Positions 24,577 through 34,008 are shown, numbered from the stretch's first letter. The stretch: 64,000 bases of DNA from Belliella kenyensis (GCF_022549675.1 NZ_JAKZGR010000003.1:310001-374000), one strand, 5' to 3'. Translations and numbers: made by a program. Notes: generated from the sequence alone by a model not told the origin.

Positions 24577-26130
24577 ATGAAAATTATAAAATATTTATCC
24601 TTAGCCTTGCTTATCCTTAGCAGTGCTTGCAGTGAAGATTTCACTAATGTAATACCTCAAGGAAGTATTACTTCTGGTAACTATTGGCAATCAGAAGAGG
24701 ATGCCATCAATGCTGCCAATGGCCTTTATCAGCACTGGGACAATGATCACCTATTTGGAAGAGGTATCATGTATTTCATAGCCGCTTGTGATGATTTTCA
24801 CCAAGGTAGAACAGATGCAGCTGCTAGTGCGATTCGAAATTTTCAAGCTACTGGACAGGAGGGGAGAATCGCCCAAATTTATCCATTGCTTTATACTGTA
24901 ATTCAAAGAGCAAACACAGTACTCAGGTATGTACCAAACATGAACATCAATCAGGATGTAAAAAACCGTGTACTTGGAGAAGCTTACTTTGCTCGTGCAC
25001 ATGCATACTTGTGGCTTTCTCCAAGATATGGTGATCACAGAGCAGGCATACCTATCGTCACTGTGGAAAACATGGACGACTTAAAATTCACCAGACCAGC
25101 TCATGTAATCGAAAATTACAGGCTGATCGAACAAGATCTCTTGCAAGCCGCAGAATTACTACCCTATTTTACTACTTACAACTCAAGCGATCTAGGCAGG
25201 GCTCACAAAGATGCAGCTTATGCTTACTTGGCAAAAAATGCCTTGTACTGGGCTGGTCACGACAATGGAAAGTGGGCTGATGCAGTCAGGTACGCTGACA
25301 TGGTGATCAACTCACCAACGGATAGAAGGCTAATCAATACAGGGAACCCTGAAGTTGATTTTGAAAGTGTGTTTTATGTAAACAATAATTTTTCTTCAGA
25401 ATATGTTTTCTCGACTGTTTCTAGCAAAGAACGTGGTCAGATATTGCCAGGTGTGATGCTTGAAAATACTGGTTGGGGATTATACAACGGCTGGGGGACA
25501 TTTTCACCTACTTTGGAGCTTTACAATGCTTTTGAGTCTGGTGATGCACGCAAAAAAGCTACATTGTTAGCGTTTGGAGATGAGTTTACATTTTTGGGTA
25601 ATCCAAGAAGGTATTATTCTGGCAACTCTTGGACAGGGATTCAATTCAATAAATACATGCATCCGTACAGGTTTCCTCAAGAGGTTCATTTGAACCCAAA
25701 CGGTGATTATCCTACTACCGATCTGAATGTTCCTCTGATCAGGTTTGCAGAGATACTGTTGATCAAAGCAGAAGCATTGATCATGCAAGGTCAAAATGGC
25801 GATGAACCTATCAATCTGGTACGGTCTAGGGCAGGATTGGCACCAAAAACTGGTGCTACCCTGTCAGATTTGAAACAAGAAAGAAGGGTAGAGCTTGCTG
25901 GTGAATATGCCGACAGACACTTGGATCTGGTAAGGTGGGGAGATGCTCAAGCGGCTTATGCTAGACCAGCTACTGGTAGAAACCATGCCAATAAGACCAA
26001 TCCAGATTCTAGCTTTGAAGTATATCAAACTTGGCCAGCAAGAACTTTCAATCCTGCAATACATCATGTGTGGCCAATACCTCCAAATACCATTTCGGTG
26101 TCTGGAATAGCACAAAATGAAGGATGGTAA
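24577..26130 (+). CDS. SusD/RagB-family lipoprotein (phosphatase locus)
   Basis: 517 residues with lipobox LSSAC (Cys18), the N-terminal GNYWQSEEDAINAANGLYQ, TPR-like helices with GEAYFARAHAYLWLSPRYGD, and the C-terminal IAQNEGW. It is the surface lid of the neighbouring SusC. A terminator follows 34 bases after the stop, so the phosphatase genes are likely to be a separate transcript or to depend on read-through. Confidence 0.95.
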   Translation: MKIIKYLSLALLILSSACSEDFTNVIPQGSITSGNYWQSEEDAINAANGLYQHWDNDHLFGRGIMYFIAACDDFHQGRTDAAASAIRNFQATGQEGRIAQIYPLLYTVIQRANTVLRYVPNMNINQDVKNRVLGEAYFARAHAYLWLSPRYGDHRAGIPIVTVENMDDLKFTRPAHVIENYRLIEQDLLQAAELLPYFTTYNSSDLGRAHKDAAYAYLAKNALYWAGHDNGKWADAVRYADMVINSPTDRRLINTGNPEVDFESVFYVNNNFSSEYVFSTVSSKERGQILPGVMLENTGWGLYNGWGTFSPTLELYNAFESGDARKKATLLAFGDEFTFLGNPRRYYSGNSWTGIQFNKYMHPYRFPQEVHLNPNGDYPTTDLNVPLIRFAEILLIKAEALIMQGQNGDEPINLVRSRAGLAPKTGATLSDLKQERRVELAGEYADRHLDLVRWGDAQAAYARPATGRNHANKTNPDSSFEVYQTWPARTFNPAIHHVWPIPPNTISVSGIAQNEGW

Positions 26131-26163
26131 AATTTAATAATAGATTAGTTTAATTGTAAGAGG

Positions 26164-26198
26164 ACAGGCCAAAGCAAAGTCTTTGGTCTGTTTATTTC
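26164..26198 (+). terminator. Intrinsic terminator after susD
   Basis: An 11-bp stem ACAGGCCAAAG (26164-26174) pairs with CTTTGGTCTGT (26181-26191), with one G-T pair and a 6-base loop, followed by TTATTTCT. Confidence 0.7.
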
Positions 26199-26318
26199 TC
26201 CTAAAATCACTATGAATCCCTGATTATTGTCAATCTAAACGCTATTTCTAACTTGTCTGATATGATTAAGGTATGATAGATAGTTTGGATGAGTTGTTAT
26301 TTATTTCTGATATTATAT

Positions 26319-28160
26319 ATGTTTGTTGTAAAAAATACTTTATATAAAGCCTTTTGTTGTTTAGCTTTTCTTTTTGTTTTTGCCAGTTCATACGCTCAGC
26401 GCATAGCTATACATAGCCACAATGATTATCATCAAGCAGTCCCTTTTTGGACAGCATTTGCCAATAAAGCAGCATCGATAGAAGTAGATCTAATTTTACG
26501 CAATGACACATTGTATGTCGCTCACGAGCAAGAAAGCATATCATTTCAACATACTTTTGGAAAGTTGTACCTTGATCGGGTCAAACAAGCCAAGGAATTG
26601 AGCCCAGAGCATGAGCAATTTGTGCTTTTGGTGGATATCAAATCAAAAGCTGAGGAGACGCTTGAACATATCATCAAAGCTAGTCAAGAATACGTTGATA
26701 TTCTTTATAGCGAGCAAAATCCAAGTGGTATCAAATTGGTTATTTCTGGAAATAGGCCTTCGTCTGTCAAGTATTCGACTTATCCAGAATACATTTTTTT
26801 TGATCACCAAAGTATAAAAGACTTAAAAGAAATAGCATTAGAAAAGGTGGAAATGGTCAGCCTTTCCTTTGAAAATTACTCGGTTTGGAATGGTAAGGGT
26901 AGGATTATCGAGGAAGAGTTGGAGGGGTTAAAAGCTGTGATAAAACAAGTCCATGATGTAGGGAAGCCTATTCGTTTCTGGGCTACACCCGATTCAAAGT
27001 CGTCTTGGAAGGCATTACATGAGTTGGGTGTTGACTTTATCAACACAGATCAGCCTTATGAAGCTCAAAAATACTTGAGCACTTTAAAGAACCGATTGGT
27101 AATAGCAGAAGGAAGAAGTGAAATTTATACCCCTTCATTTGAAAATGATGGTCTGCATGATCGAGTTGATCGGATTATTTTACTCATCGGTGATGGTACA
27201 GGTTTGGCACAGCTCCATGCAGGCATGGTAGCCAATGGGAATGAGCTAAACATTATGAATTTGAAGCACATGGGTCTTATCAAAACGCAGGCTTTAGATG
27301 ATTTTACGACAGATTCTGCAGCAGGAGGGACAGCACTCGCTACAGGCAAAAAAGCTAACAATAGAGCTATAGGTCAATATAATCAGTTTCCAAAAAGCAA
27401 TTTGACTACTGCTTTGGCAAGAATGAATTTCAGCAATGGAATCATCTCTACTGACAATGTGACTGGAGCTACTCCAGCAGCATTTTATGCATTTCAGAAG
27501 GAAAGAGATAACATCAATGGGATAGGTCTAGATTTAAGCAGAAGTGAGATAGACTTATTCATAGCTGGAGGGAAAAATGATTTTCTTCGGTATGGTAATG
27601 GTGCTTTGGACAGTTTATTAAAATCAGGATTTCAATTGGCTTCCTCGATACATGATATTAGCAACTCAAAGGAATCGAGATTAGGCTATTTTGCATCTAA
27701 CCACGGTTTACCCTCTGTTTTAAAGGGGAGAAAAGGATTTCTAGCGCAAGCTACCAAACAAGCCTTAACTTACTTGAATAGCAAAGAGCAACCATTTTTC
27801 TTGATGATAGAGGGAGCTCAAATCGATACCGGTGGCCATCAAAATGATGCCCAAAAGGTAGTTGAAGAGTTGATAGATTTTGATCAAGCAGTAGCTGAAG
27901 CATTGAAATTTGCAGATAAATATCCTGGTACATTGGTCATCATTACTGCAGACCATGAGACTGGTGGTTTGACCTTACCACAAGGAAATATTGATCAAAG
28001 GCAGATTGAACTTGAGTTTAGCACGGAAGATCATACAGGGGTCATGGTGCCAATTTTTGCATATGGACCGCATGCTGATCTATTCATGGGAGTGTACGAA
28101 AACACAGAGGTTTATCACAAAATCATGCAGGTTATCAAAATGTACCACCAAAAACCTTAA
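26319..28160 (+). CDS. Phosphodiesterase (PLC/GDPD-like) fused to alkaline phosphatase
   Basis: About 613 residues from the ATG at 26319 (an in-frame ATG lies at 26289). Signal peptide to SSYAQ. Residues ~28-265 form a TIM-barrel phosphodiesterase domain of the PLC/GDPD superfamily: IAIHSHNDYH (catalytic His), EVDLILRNDTLYVAHE (metal Glu/Asp, second His). Residues ~285-613 are an alkaline phosphatase: LLIGDGTG, TTDSAAGGTALATG with the nucleophilic Ser near 330, GAQIDTGGHQND, ITADHETGG, and a final His in STEDHTG. One polypeptide could cut a phosphodiester and then remove the phosphate. It follows susCD, suggesting periplasmic processing of the imported ligand. Confidence 0.85.
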   Translation: MFVVKNTLYKAFCCLAFLFVFASSYAQRIAIHSHNDYHQAVPFWTAFANKAASIEVDLILRNDTLYVAHEQESISFQHTFGKLYLDRVKQAKELSPEHEQFVLLVDIKSKAEETLEHIIKASQEYVDILYSEQNPSGIKLVISGNRPSSVKYSTYPEYIFFDHQSIKDLKEIALEKVEMVSLSFENYSVWNGKGRIIEEELEGLKAVIKQVHDVGKPIRFWATPDSKSSWKALHELGVDFINTDQPYEAQKYLSTLKNRLVIAEGRSEIYTPSFENDGLHDRVDRIILLIGDGTGLAQLHAGMVANGNELNIMNLKHMGLIKTQALDDFTTDSAAGGTALATGKKANNRAIGQYNQFPKSNLTTALARMNFSNGIISTDNVTGATPAAFYAFQKERDNINGIGLDLSRSEIDLFIAGGKNDFLRYGNGALDSLLKSGFQLASSIHDISNSKESRLGYFASNHGLPSVLKGRKGFLAQATKQALTYLNSKEQPFFLMIEGAQIDTGGHQNDAQKVVEELIDFDQAVAEALKFADKYPGTLVIITADHETGGLTLPQGNIDQRQIELEFSTEDHTGVMVPIFAYGPHADLFMGVYENTEVYHKIMQVIKMYHQKP

Positions 28161-28229
28161 CAATTTCCTAAATTCCTATTTCCACTTTGAGGTAGATATT
28201 TCTGTTTATTGCAAGCTAGTTGTAGGAAT

Positions 28230-28342
28230 GATGAGAAGGATGAAGGATGAAGGATGAAATAGGAAGGATGAAGGATGAAATAGGAAGGATGAAATAGGAA
28301 GGATGAAATAGGAAGGATGAAATGAGAAGGAGGAAGGAAAGG
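28230..28342 (+). repeat. Purine-rich GGATGAAATAGGAA tandem array
   Basis: Imperfect repeats of AAGGATGAAATAGG and shorter AAGGATG units make a 110-base tract that is almost all A, G and T with hardly any C on the + strand. The unit AAGGATGAAGG recurs at 28667-28677 and 28967-28979. It is non-coding. Confidence 0.75.
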
Positions 28343-28526
28343 GGTGAAATATGCCTTCGGCGATATAAGGTTGAAATATGCTAAAGCGATATAAAGTTGA
28401 TATATGCCTTCGGCGATATGGGGTTGATATATGCTAAAGCGATATAAGGTTGAAATATACCTCTGGTGATATAAAGTTGATATATGCTAAAGCGATATAA
28501 GGTTGATATATGCCTTCGGTGAGTGT
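28343..28526 (+). repeat. Tandem hairpin array 1 (seven units)
   Basis: Seven ~26-base units alternate strictly between two forms: TATATGCCTTCGGCGATATA and TATATGCTAAAGCGATATA, joined by (A/G)(A/G)GTTGA. Each folds as TATAT pairing with ATATA, a bulged G, and an inner GCC-TTC-GGC or GC-TAAA-GC stem-loop. In the fifth unit the inner stem is ACC-TCT-GGT, a paired change. The last unit ends in GAGTGTATC. No reading frame of interest crosses it. Confidence 0.8.
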
Positions 28527-28682
28527 ATCGGGAATTATACTTCAAACTTGGTACATTGTACTTGGTACTTTATACATGGTACATTGTATGCCTTCGGCGA
28601 TATAGGCTTGCTATATGAGTATCTGTCGGGTCTTGCGTCTTGAGTCTTGCGTCTTGTATCTTCATGAAGGATGAAGGGGGAT
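28527..28682 (+). repeat. GTAC-rich and GTCTTG-rich block, first copy
   Basis: The block holds AATTATACTTCAAACTTGG, several TTGGTAC(A/T)TT units (28549-28587), another TGCCTTCGGCGATATA, ATGAGTATCTGTCGGG, a run of CTTGCGTCTTGAGTCTTG units (28631-28657) and TATCTTCATGAAGGATGAAGG. All parts recur in the same order at 28786-28979, so this is one copy of a ~300-base duplicated unit. Confidence 0.7.
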
Positions 28683-28785
28683 TTGATATATGCTAAAGCG
28701 ATATAAAGTTGATATATGCCTTCGGCGATATAAGGTTGAAATATGCTAGAGCGATATAAAGTTGATATATGCATTCGGCGAGTGT
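28683..28785 (+). repeat. Tandem hairpin array 2 (four units)
   Basis: Four units of the same hairpin as array 1, again alternating: TAAA loop, TTC loop, TAGA variant, and a final ATTCGGCGAGTGTAT variant with a broken inner stem. As in array 1, the last unit passes into GAGTGTATC. Confidence 0.8.
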
Positions 28786-28979
28786 ATCTGAAATTATACT
28801 TTAAGCTTGGTACACTGTACTTGGTACTTTATACTTGGTACATTATACATTGTATGCCTCTACCTATGGGTAGACAGGTGCCGGAGATATATACTTGCTT
28901 TAAGAGTATCTGTGCTCAAAATTAAGTGTATCTGTCGGGTCTTGAGTCTTGCGTCTTGTATCTTCATGAAGGATGAAGG
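28786..28979 (+). repeat. GTAC-rich and GTCTTG-rich block, second copy
   Basis: Parallels 28527-28677: AAATTATACTTTAAGCTTGG, TTGGTAC units, GTATGCC, a diverged centre (28856-28905), GAGTATCTGT, TATCTGTCGGGTCTTGAGTC, GTCTTGTATCTTCATGAAGG. The rest of the gap to 29134 shows no gene; it must hold the promoter of the phosphatase at 29135. Confidence 0.7.
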
Positions 28980-29134
28980 TGGTGTGTGAATGTGTGGGTA
29001 ATCATAACCTTGCGATTTACAACCCGATAGCTTCATAATTTTACAACCTAAGAACTTCAAAATCATGAGAGGTGAAAAATCAGAGGATGCAAGGCTAGAT
29101 CAATTGGATATTAAGAAAACAAAAAATAAAAAAA

Positions 29135-30547
29135 ATGAAAAGACGGGATTTCTTTAGGAACGGATTATTGACTACTGTAGGTTTTGGTGTGTTGGGTTCG
29201 AGGCCTATTCTTGGGACACCTTTGACTCATCGTCAACTAGATGGTGTGAAAAATATCATCTTTATGGTGTCAGATGGTATGAGTTCTGGTACCCTAAGCA
29301 TGGCCGATATTCTGATGAGAAACAAGCTCGGCCAATCATCCACATGGATTTCAATGTACGAATCTGGTGAGCTAAAAAGGTCAATGATGGATACAGCCTC
29401 AGCCAATTCATTTGTTACAGATTCAGCTGCTGCGGGGTCTTCATGGGGTGGAGGACACAGGGTCAATAATGGTGCTTTGAACATAGGACCCAACGGAGAA
29501 GAGCACAAGCCAATACTACAGAAATTCAAGGATGCAGGAAAATCAGTGGGTTGTGTCACTTCTGTACAAATCACACATGCAACGCCAGCATCTTTTTGTG
29601 TAAATCAAAATAGTCGAAATGCCATGCCTGAAATCGCAGTAGACTATCTTAAGCTGAAATTTGATGTAATGATGGGTGGAGGGCAAGAGCTATTTGATCC
29701 TTCAAAGAGAAAAGACGGAAGAGACCTTTATGCTGAATACAAAAAGGCAGGGTTTCAAATAGCCAAAACCAAAGCAGAAATGCTTAAGGCCACAGGAGAT
29801 AGACCTTTGATGGCTGTTTTTACAGAAGATGGCTTACCCTATGCGATTGATAGAGAAAATAATGATGATTTGAGGCGAGATGTGCCAAGTTTGGCAGAAA
29901 TGACCAAAAAAACCATTGAACTTTTGAGCAATAATCAGAAAGGTTTTGTCATGCAGGTAGAAGGTGGAAAGGTCGACTGGGCAGCTCATGCCAATGATGC
30001 TGCAGCTATACTGTATGATCAAGTAGATTTTGATGAAGCTGTGCGCGTAGCTGTTGATTTTGCTGCTAAAGACAAAAATACATTGGTAATAGTAACTACA
30101 GATCATGGAAATGCAAACCCCGGAATGTTCAATCCAGGGTCAAAGAATGCTAAATTTGAAACCTTGTTTGATGTAAAGTGCTCCAATGAGCATTTGCTAA
30201 AACAAATTAATGCCAATATGTCTAATGCTCAAATGATAGAGATCATCCAGCATTACCAAAACGTGGCTATCAGTAAAGATGAAGCTGATACGTTGAGAAA
30301 AAGCTTTAGTTTGGGTGAAGATGGATTATACAATACCAGCAAGCTTCCGATGGAGCTATTTGGTGGGATACTTTCTAATCACAATGCTGTGAGTTGGGCC
30401 AACACAAACCATTCTGGAGATTACGTAGAGCTTGCAGCTTTTGGCCCAGGAAGTGAGCGTTTACCTGGTTTTGTCAAAAATTACGAGTTGCACAATTTCC
30501 TTTTGGAAGTCGCAGGAGTAAGCAAAAGGGAGTTTGCTACAGCCTAG
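29135..30547 (+). CDS. Tat-exported alkaline phosphatase
   Basis: 470 residues. The N-terminus MKRRDFFRNG with a following hydrophobic stretch is a twin-arginine signal, so it is exported folded, probably with metals loaded. The alkaline phosphatase motifs are present: FMVSDGMSSG (metal Asp), FVTDSAAAGSSWGGG (nucleophile Ser), GGKVDWAAHANDA, VTTDHGN and WANTNHSG (metal ligands). It hydrolyses phosphomonoesters. It differs from the fused phosphatase upstream in its export route and in lacking a diesterase domain. The repeat arrays lie directly upstream, and a terminator follows. Confidence 0.92.
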   Translation: MKRRDFFRNGLLTTVGFGVLGSRPILGTPLTHRQLDGVKNIIFMVSDGMSSGTLSMADILMRNKLGQSSTWISMYESGELKRSMMDTASANSFVTDSAAAGSSWGGGHRVNNGALNIGPNGEEHKPILQKFKDAGKSVGCVTSVQITHATPASFCVNQNSRNAMPEIAVDYLKLKFDVMMGGGQELFDPSKRKDGRDLYAEYKKAGFQIAKTKAEMLKATGDRPLMAVFTEDGLPYAIDRENNDDLRRDVPSLAEMTKKTIELLSNNQKGFVMQVEGGKVDWAAHANDAAAILYDQVDFDEAVRVAVDFAAKDKNTLVIVTTDHGNANPGMFNPGSKNAKFETLFDVKCSNEHLLKQINANMSNAQMIEIIQHYQNVAISKDEADTLRKSFSLGEDGLYNTSKLPMELFGGILSNHNAVSWANTNHSGDYVELAAFGPGSERLPGFVKNYELHNFLLEVAGVSKREFATA

Positions 30548-30597
30548 CGATTGAGAGAAGCATTGTATCTTGAAAGCATAATTTAAACCACCTACCT

Positions 30598-30641
30598 AGG
30601 CCTTCAAAGACATCAGATGTTCTTGAAGGCCTTTATATTTG
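30598..30641 (+). terminator. Intrinsic terminator after the phosphatase
   Basis: Stem AGGCCTTCAA (30598-30607) pairs with TTGAAGGCCT (30623-30632), followed by TTATATTT. Confidence 0.75.
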
Positions 30642-30758
30642 GGTTAATAGTAAGTTTACCAGCCAGAGATTCATTTTGGAATAAATATCATTGATGTTTG
30701 GAAAACCTTTTTCAGAGAAAAATCCTTTTAGAATTATCTCATGAGAGTCCATACAAGG

Positions 30759-30790
30759 TTTGGAAGACGATGATTCAGAAAGTATATTTG
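30759..30790 (+). promoter_or_regulatory. Promoter of the proline dehydrogenase gene
   Basis: TTTG at 30759-30762, a 20-base spacer, then TATATTTG at 30783-30790: a full match to the Bacteroidota sigma consensus TTTG-N19/20-TAnnTTTG. The start codon lies 18 bases after the -7 box, so the leader would be about 10-13 bases. Confidence 0.65.
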
Positions 30791-30808
30791 CATCTTGAAA
30801 TACAGAAT

Positions 30809-31993
30809 ATGCCCACAAAAACCAAAATATCTTTGGAGAACCTAGAAGTAGCTTTTGCTTCTAAATCAGATGCTGAATTGAGGAAGATGTACCTCATTTT
30901 TGCCACAATGAACAATAATGCCGCCGTTAAAATGGGAATCAAGATGGCGAATTTGGCCTTCAAGATCAATTTCCCGATCAAGGGCTTGATGAAAAAGACC
31001 ATGTTTGGGCATTTTTGTGGAGGAGAAAATATAGAAGACTGTCAGAAAACAGTGGATGAATTGTCTTCTTTTGGAATAGGAACGATCTTGGATTATTCTG
31101 TAGAGGGAAAAGGAAATGAAGCAAGCTTTGAAGCTACCAAAAAGGAGCTTCTTAGAACGATAGAAAGATCAGCAGGAGATGAGGCGATTCCGTTTGCGGT
31201 GTTTAAAGTGACAGGCTTGGGAAGTTATGAAGTAATGACCAAAGTGCAAGCAGGGGAGAAGCTCGGTAGCGATGAGGAGTTGGCATATGATAGACTCAAA
31301 TCTAGAGTGGATGAATTGTGTAAAGCCGCTTATGAAGCCAATACGAAGATCTTGGTGGACGCAGAAGAGTCATGGTTTCAAGATGTGATAGATGAACTCA
31401 CCTATGAAGCCATGGAAAAATACAACACAAAGTCCTGTATCGTCTACAACACCTACCAGATGTATCGTCACGACATGTTGAGGAGATTGAAAAAGGCGCA
31501 TCAAGTTGCCAAAGAAAAAGGTTATCTGCTTGGTGCCAAATTGGTAAGAGGCGCTTACATGGAGAAAGAGAGAGCAAGAGCCAAGGCAAAGGGATATTCA
31601 AGCCCTATTCAGCCTGACAAAGCTTCATCTGATAGAGACTTCGATGCAGCACTTGTTTACTGCGTAGAAAATTTGGGTGAAATCCATTTGGTAGCTGGTT
31701 CACACAATGAGCAGAGCAACATATTATTAGGCAATTTACTGGAAGCCCATCAAGTGAAGCATGATGATAAGCGGGTTTATTTTGCCCAACTCTATGGGAT
31801 GAGTGACAATATTTCATTCAATCTAGCTGATCAAGGATTCAATGTGATGAAATATGTACCTTATGGCCCAGTGGAGAAAGTGATGCCTTACTTAGGTAGA
31901 AGAGCAGAAGAAAATACCGCTGTGGCAGGTCAGAGTTCACGAGAGTTTGAACTGATCAAAAAGGAAATTGCCAGAAGAAGAAATCAAAAATAA
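30809..31993 (+). CDS. Proline dehydrogenase
   Basis: About 394 residues from the ATG at 30809; upstream in-frame ATGs (from 30698) lie before or inside the promoter and are rejected. The FAD-dependent TIM-barrel signature is clear: ILDYSVEGKG, ILVDAEESW, GAKLVRGAYMEKERARA and the C-terminal RRAEENTAVAGQSSRE, whose Arg pair binds the proline carboxylate. It oxidises proline to pyrroline-5-carboxylate as the first step of proline use, passing electrons to the quinone pool. It is the monofunctional form; the dehydrogenase partner is not in the window. Cytoplasmic, membrane-peripheral. Confidence 0.93.
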   Translation: MPTKTKISLENLEVAFASKSDAELRKMYLIFATMNNNAAVKMGIKMANLAFKINFPIKGLMKKTMFGHFCGGENIEDCQKTVDELSSFGIGTILDYSVEGKGNEASFEATKKELLRTIERSAGDEAIPFAVFKVTGLGSYEVMTKVQAGEKLGSDEELAYDRLKSRVDELCKAAYEANTKILVDAEESWFQDVIDELTYEAMEKYNTKSCIVYNTYQMYRHDMLRRLKKAHQVAKEKGYLLGAKLVRGAYMEKERARAKAKGYSSPIQPDKASSDRDFDAALVYCVENLGEIHLVAGSHNEQSNILLGNLLEAHQVKHDDKRVYFAQLYGMSDNISFNLADQGFNVMKYVPYGPVEKVMPYLGRRAEENTAVAGQSSREFELIKKEIARRRNQK

Positions 31994-32051
31994 GCTTGAA
32001 TTATATACACAGATTTTGAAATACTTAGTCAAAGTCAATAAATAAACTACA

Positions 32052-33770
32052 ATGCAACTACTTAGTGAACAGGAAATAGAGAGAAGAAAAGATAGGGAAG
32101 AACTGATCAAATTAGGAATCGATCCATACCCAGCAGAGTCTTTTCCGATCAATGTGACCGCAGCAGATATTCATAAGAATTACGAAAACAACAAAACTGA
32201 TTACAAAGACCTAAGCATCGCTGGCAGATTGATGAGTAGGAGGATCATGGGATCGGCTTCATTTGCTGAAATTCAGGATGCTACAGGTCGTCTTCAGATC
32301 TATGTCAGAAGGGATGATATTTGTGAGGGAGAGGACAAGACTTACTACAATACTGTATTCAAAAAGCTATTAGGTATAGGTGATTTTATAGGAGTCAAAG
32401 GTTACGTTTTTACAACACAGACTGGTGAGATTTCTTTTCATGTTACAGAGTTGAAGGTACTTTCTAAATCTGTCAAACCACTTCCAGTAGTCAAAAGAGA
32501 CGAAGAAGGTAATGTGTATGATGGATTTACAGATCCAGAGTTGAGGTACAGACAGCGCTATGTTGACTTGACAGTGAACCCAGAGGTGAAGCAAGTATTT
32601 GTCACCAGATCTAGAATCATCTCAAACATGAGGAGATTTTTTGATGACAATGGTTGGTTGGAAGTGGAGACACCAATTTTACAAGCAGTGCATGGTGGAG
32701 CAGCAGCCAGACCATTCGAGACTCATCATAACACCCTTGATATGCCACTTTTCTTGAGGATAGCCAATGAGCTTTACTTGAAGAGGTTGATTGTTGGTGG
32801 ATTTGAAGGCGTGTATGAGTTTGGGAAAATGTTCAGAAATGAAGGAATGGACAGGACCCACAACCCAGAGTTTACTTCCATGGAAATCTATGTCGCTTAC
32901 AAAGATTATGTATGGATGATGAAGATGGTGGAGGATTTGTTGGAGAGAGTCACGCTAGCCATACATGGTACTACCAAAGTGATGGTAGGTGATCGTGAGA
33001 TAGATTTTGCAGGTCCATATAGGAAGATTAGCATGTATGATTCTATCAAAGAATATACAGGTATTGATGTTTCAGAAATGGATGAGGAGGGCTTGAGAAC
33101 AGTATGTAAAGACCTAGGTATCGAAACAGATCAGAGTATGGGCAAAGGGAAATTGATCGATGAGATATTTGGTGCGAAAGTAGAAGCTCACTTGGTACAG
33201 CCTACATACATCACCGATTATCCTATCGAAATGACTCCTTTGGCCAAGAAGCATAGAAGCAAAGCTGGCTTGGTAGAGCGATTTGAACTGTTTGTGAATG
33301 GCAAAGAGATTGCAAACGCCTACTCTGAGCTCAATGATCCAATAGATCAGCGTGAAAGATTTGAAGATCAGTTGAAGTTGGCAGCTCGAGGTGATGATGA
33401 AGCCATGGCTATGGATGAAGATTTCTTAAGGTCATTGGAATACGGAATGCCACCTACAGCTGGGCTTGGTATTGGTATAGATAGATTGACTATGATGCTT
33501 ACCAACAAGACCACGATTCAAGAGGTACTATTCTTCCCTCAAATGCGTCCTGAGAAGAAAGTGAAAATTGCTACTGATGAGGATTTTATGGCTTTGGGAG
33601 TCCCTCAAGGACTGATACCAGCGTTGAGAGATTTGAATATTCATACCATTGAGCAACTCAAAGAGCAAGATGTCAACAAGCTCTTCAATGATGTATGTGG
33701 AAGAAGGAAAAAACTTAAACTTGATGCAAGTAACCCAACCAAAGAAGAAGTAGAATCTTGGTTGGCATAA
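32052..33770 (+). CDS. lysS: Lysyl-tRNA synthetase, class II
   Basis: 572 residues. OB-fold anticodon-binding domain (~50-150: [20 protein letters not shown]), then the class II catalytic core with motif 1 ([15 protein letters not shown]), motif 2 ([20 protein letters not shown]) and motif 3 ([15 protein letters not shown]). It charges tRNA-Lys. The C-terminus has an extra ~70 residues after motif 3 ([20 protein letters not shown] to the end), rich in helix and Lys, a tail I recall in Bacteroidota enzymes. It follows the proline dehydrogenase by 58 bases and is closed by a terminator. Confidence 0.96.
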   Translation: MQLLSEQEIERRKDREELIKLGIDPYPAESFPINVTAADIHKNYENNKTDYKDLSIAGRLMSRRIMGSASFAEIQDATGRLQIYVRRDDICEGEDKTYYNTVFKKLLGIGDFIGVKGYVFTTQTGEISFHVTELKVLSKSVKPLPVVKRDEEGNVYDGFTDPELRYRQRYVDLTVNPEVKQVFVTRSRIISNMRRFFDDNGWLEVETPILQAVHGGAAARPFETHHNTLDMPLFLRIANELYLKRLIVGGFEGVYEFGKMFRNEGMDRTHNPEFTSMEIYVAYKDYVWMMKMVEDLLERVTLAIHGTTKVMVGDREIDFAGPYRKISMYDSIKEYTGIDVSEMDEEGLRTVCKDLGIETDQSMGKGKLIDEIFGAKVEAHLVQPTYITDYPIEMTPLAKKHRSKAGLVERFELFVNGKEIANAYSELNDPIDQRERFEDQLKLAARGDDEAMAMDEDFLRSLEYGMPPTAGLGIGIDRLTMMLTNKTTIQEVLFFPQMRPEKKVKIATDEDFMALGVPQGLIPALRDLNIHTIEQLKEQDVNKLFNDVCGRRKKLKLDASNPTKEEVESWLA

Positions 33771-33790
33771 CAAGATTTATTAACCATAAC

Positions 33791-33825
33791 AAAAACCAAG
33801 GCTTCGGTCTTGGTTTTTTTATTTT
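33791..33825 (+). terminator. Intrinsic terminator of lysS
   Basis: Stem CCAAGGC-TTCG-GTCTTGG (33796-33813), flanked by A5 and T7, with a stable UUCG-type loop, 20 bases after the stop codon. Confidence 0.85.
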
Positions 33826-33957
33826 TAGATTTTTGAGTCTAAATTTTAGATTGATGCACTCTATAGAAATGTGATTTTTGAAATATAGAAGGTTTAAGAT
33901 GAGGTTTCTTAAGATCTGAAAGTTTGGTAAATTACAATTGTAGGCTGCTATTTTACC

Positions 33958-33980
33958 ATAATGTAGATATTTTACATTAT
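33958..33980. promoter_or_regulatory. Inverted repeat upstream of arginine deiminase
   Basis: ATAATGTA, 7 bases, TACATTAT: an 8+8 palindrome 28 bases before the start codon, well placed for an operator. The binding protein is unknown. Confidence 0.4.
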
Positions 33981-34008
33981 TTTTAAGAAAACAAGATAAT
34001 ATAAAACC

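Noticed and set aside
26213-26319. A Pho box upstream of the phosphatase fusion
   Set aside because: No pair of CTGTCAT-like repeats with the right spacing was found; only a weak TAGTTTG (one base short of the -7 consensus) is present.
28343-28785. CRISPR array
   Set aside because: Units are contiguous and alternate between two types; there are no unique spacers and no cas gene in the window.
28530-28990. Small proteins encoded by the repeat region
   Set aside because: The frames are translations of simple repeats (GTCTTG, GTAC, TATATG units) with no known domain.
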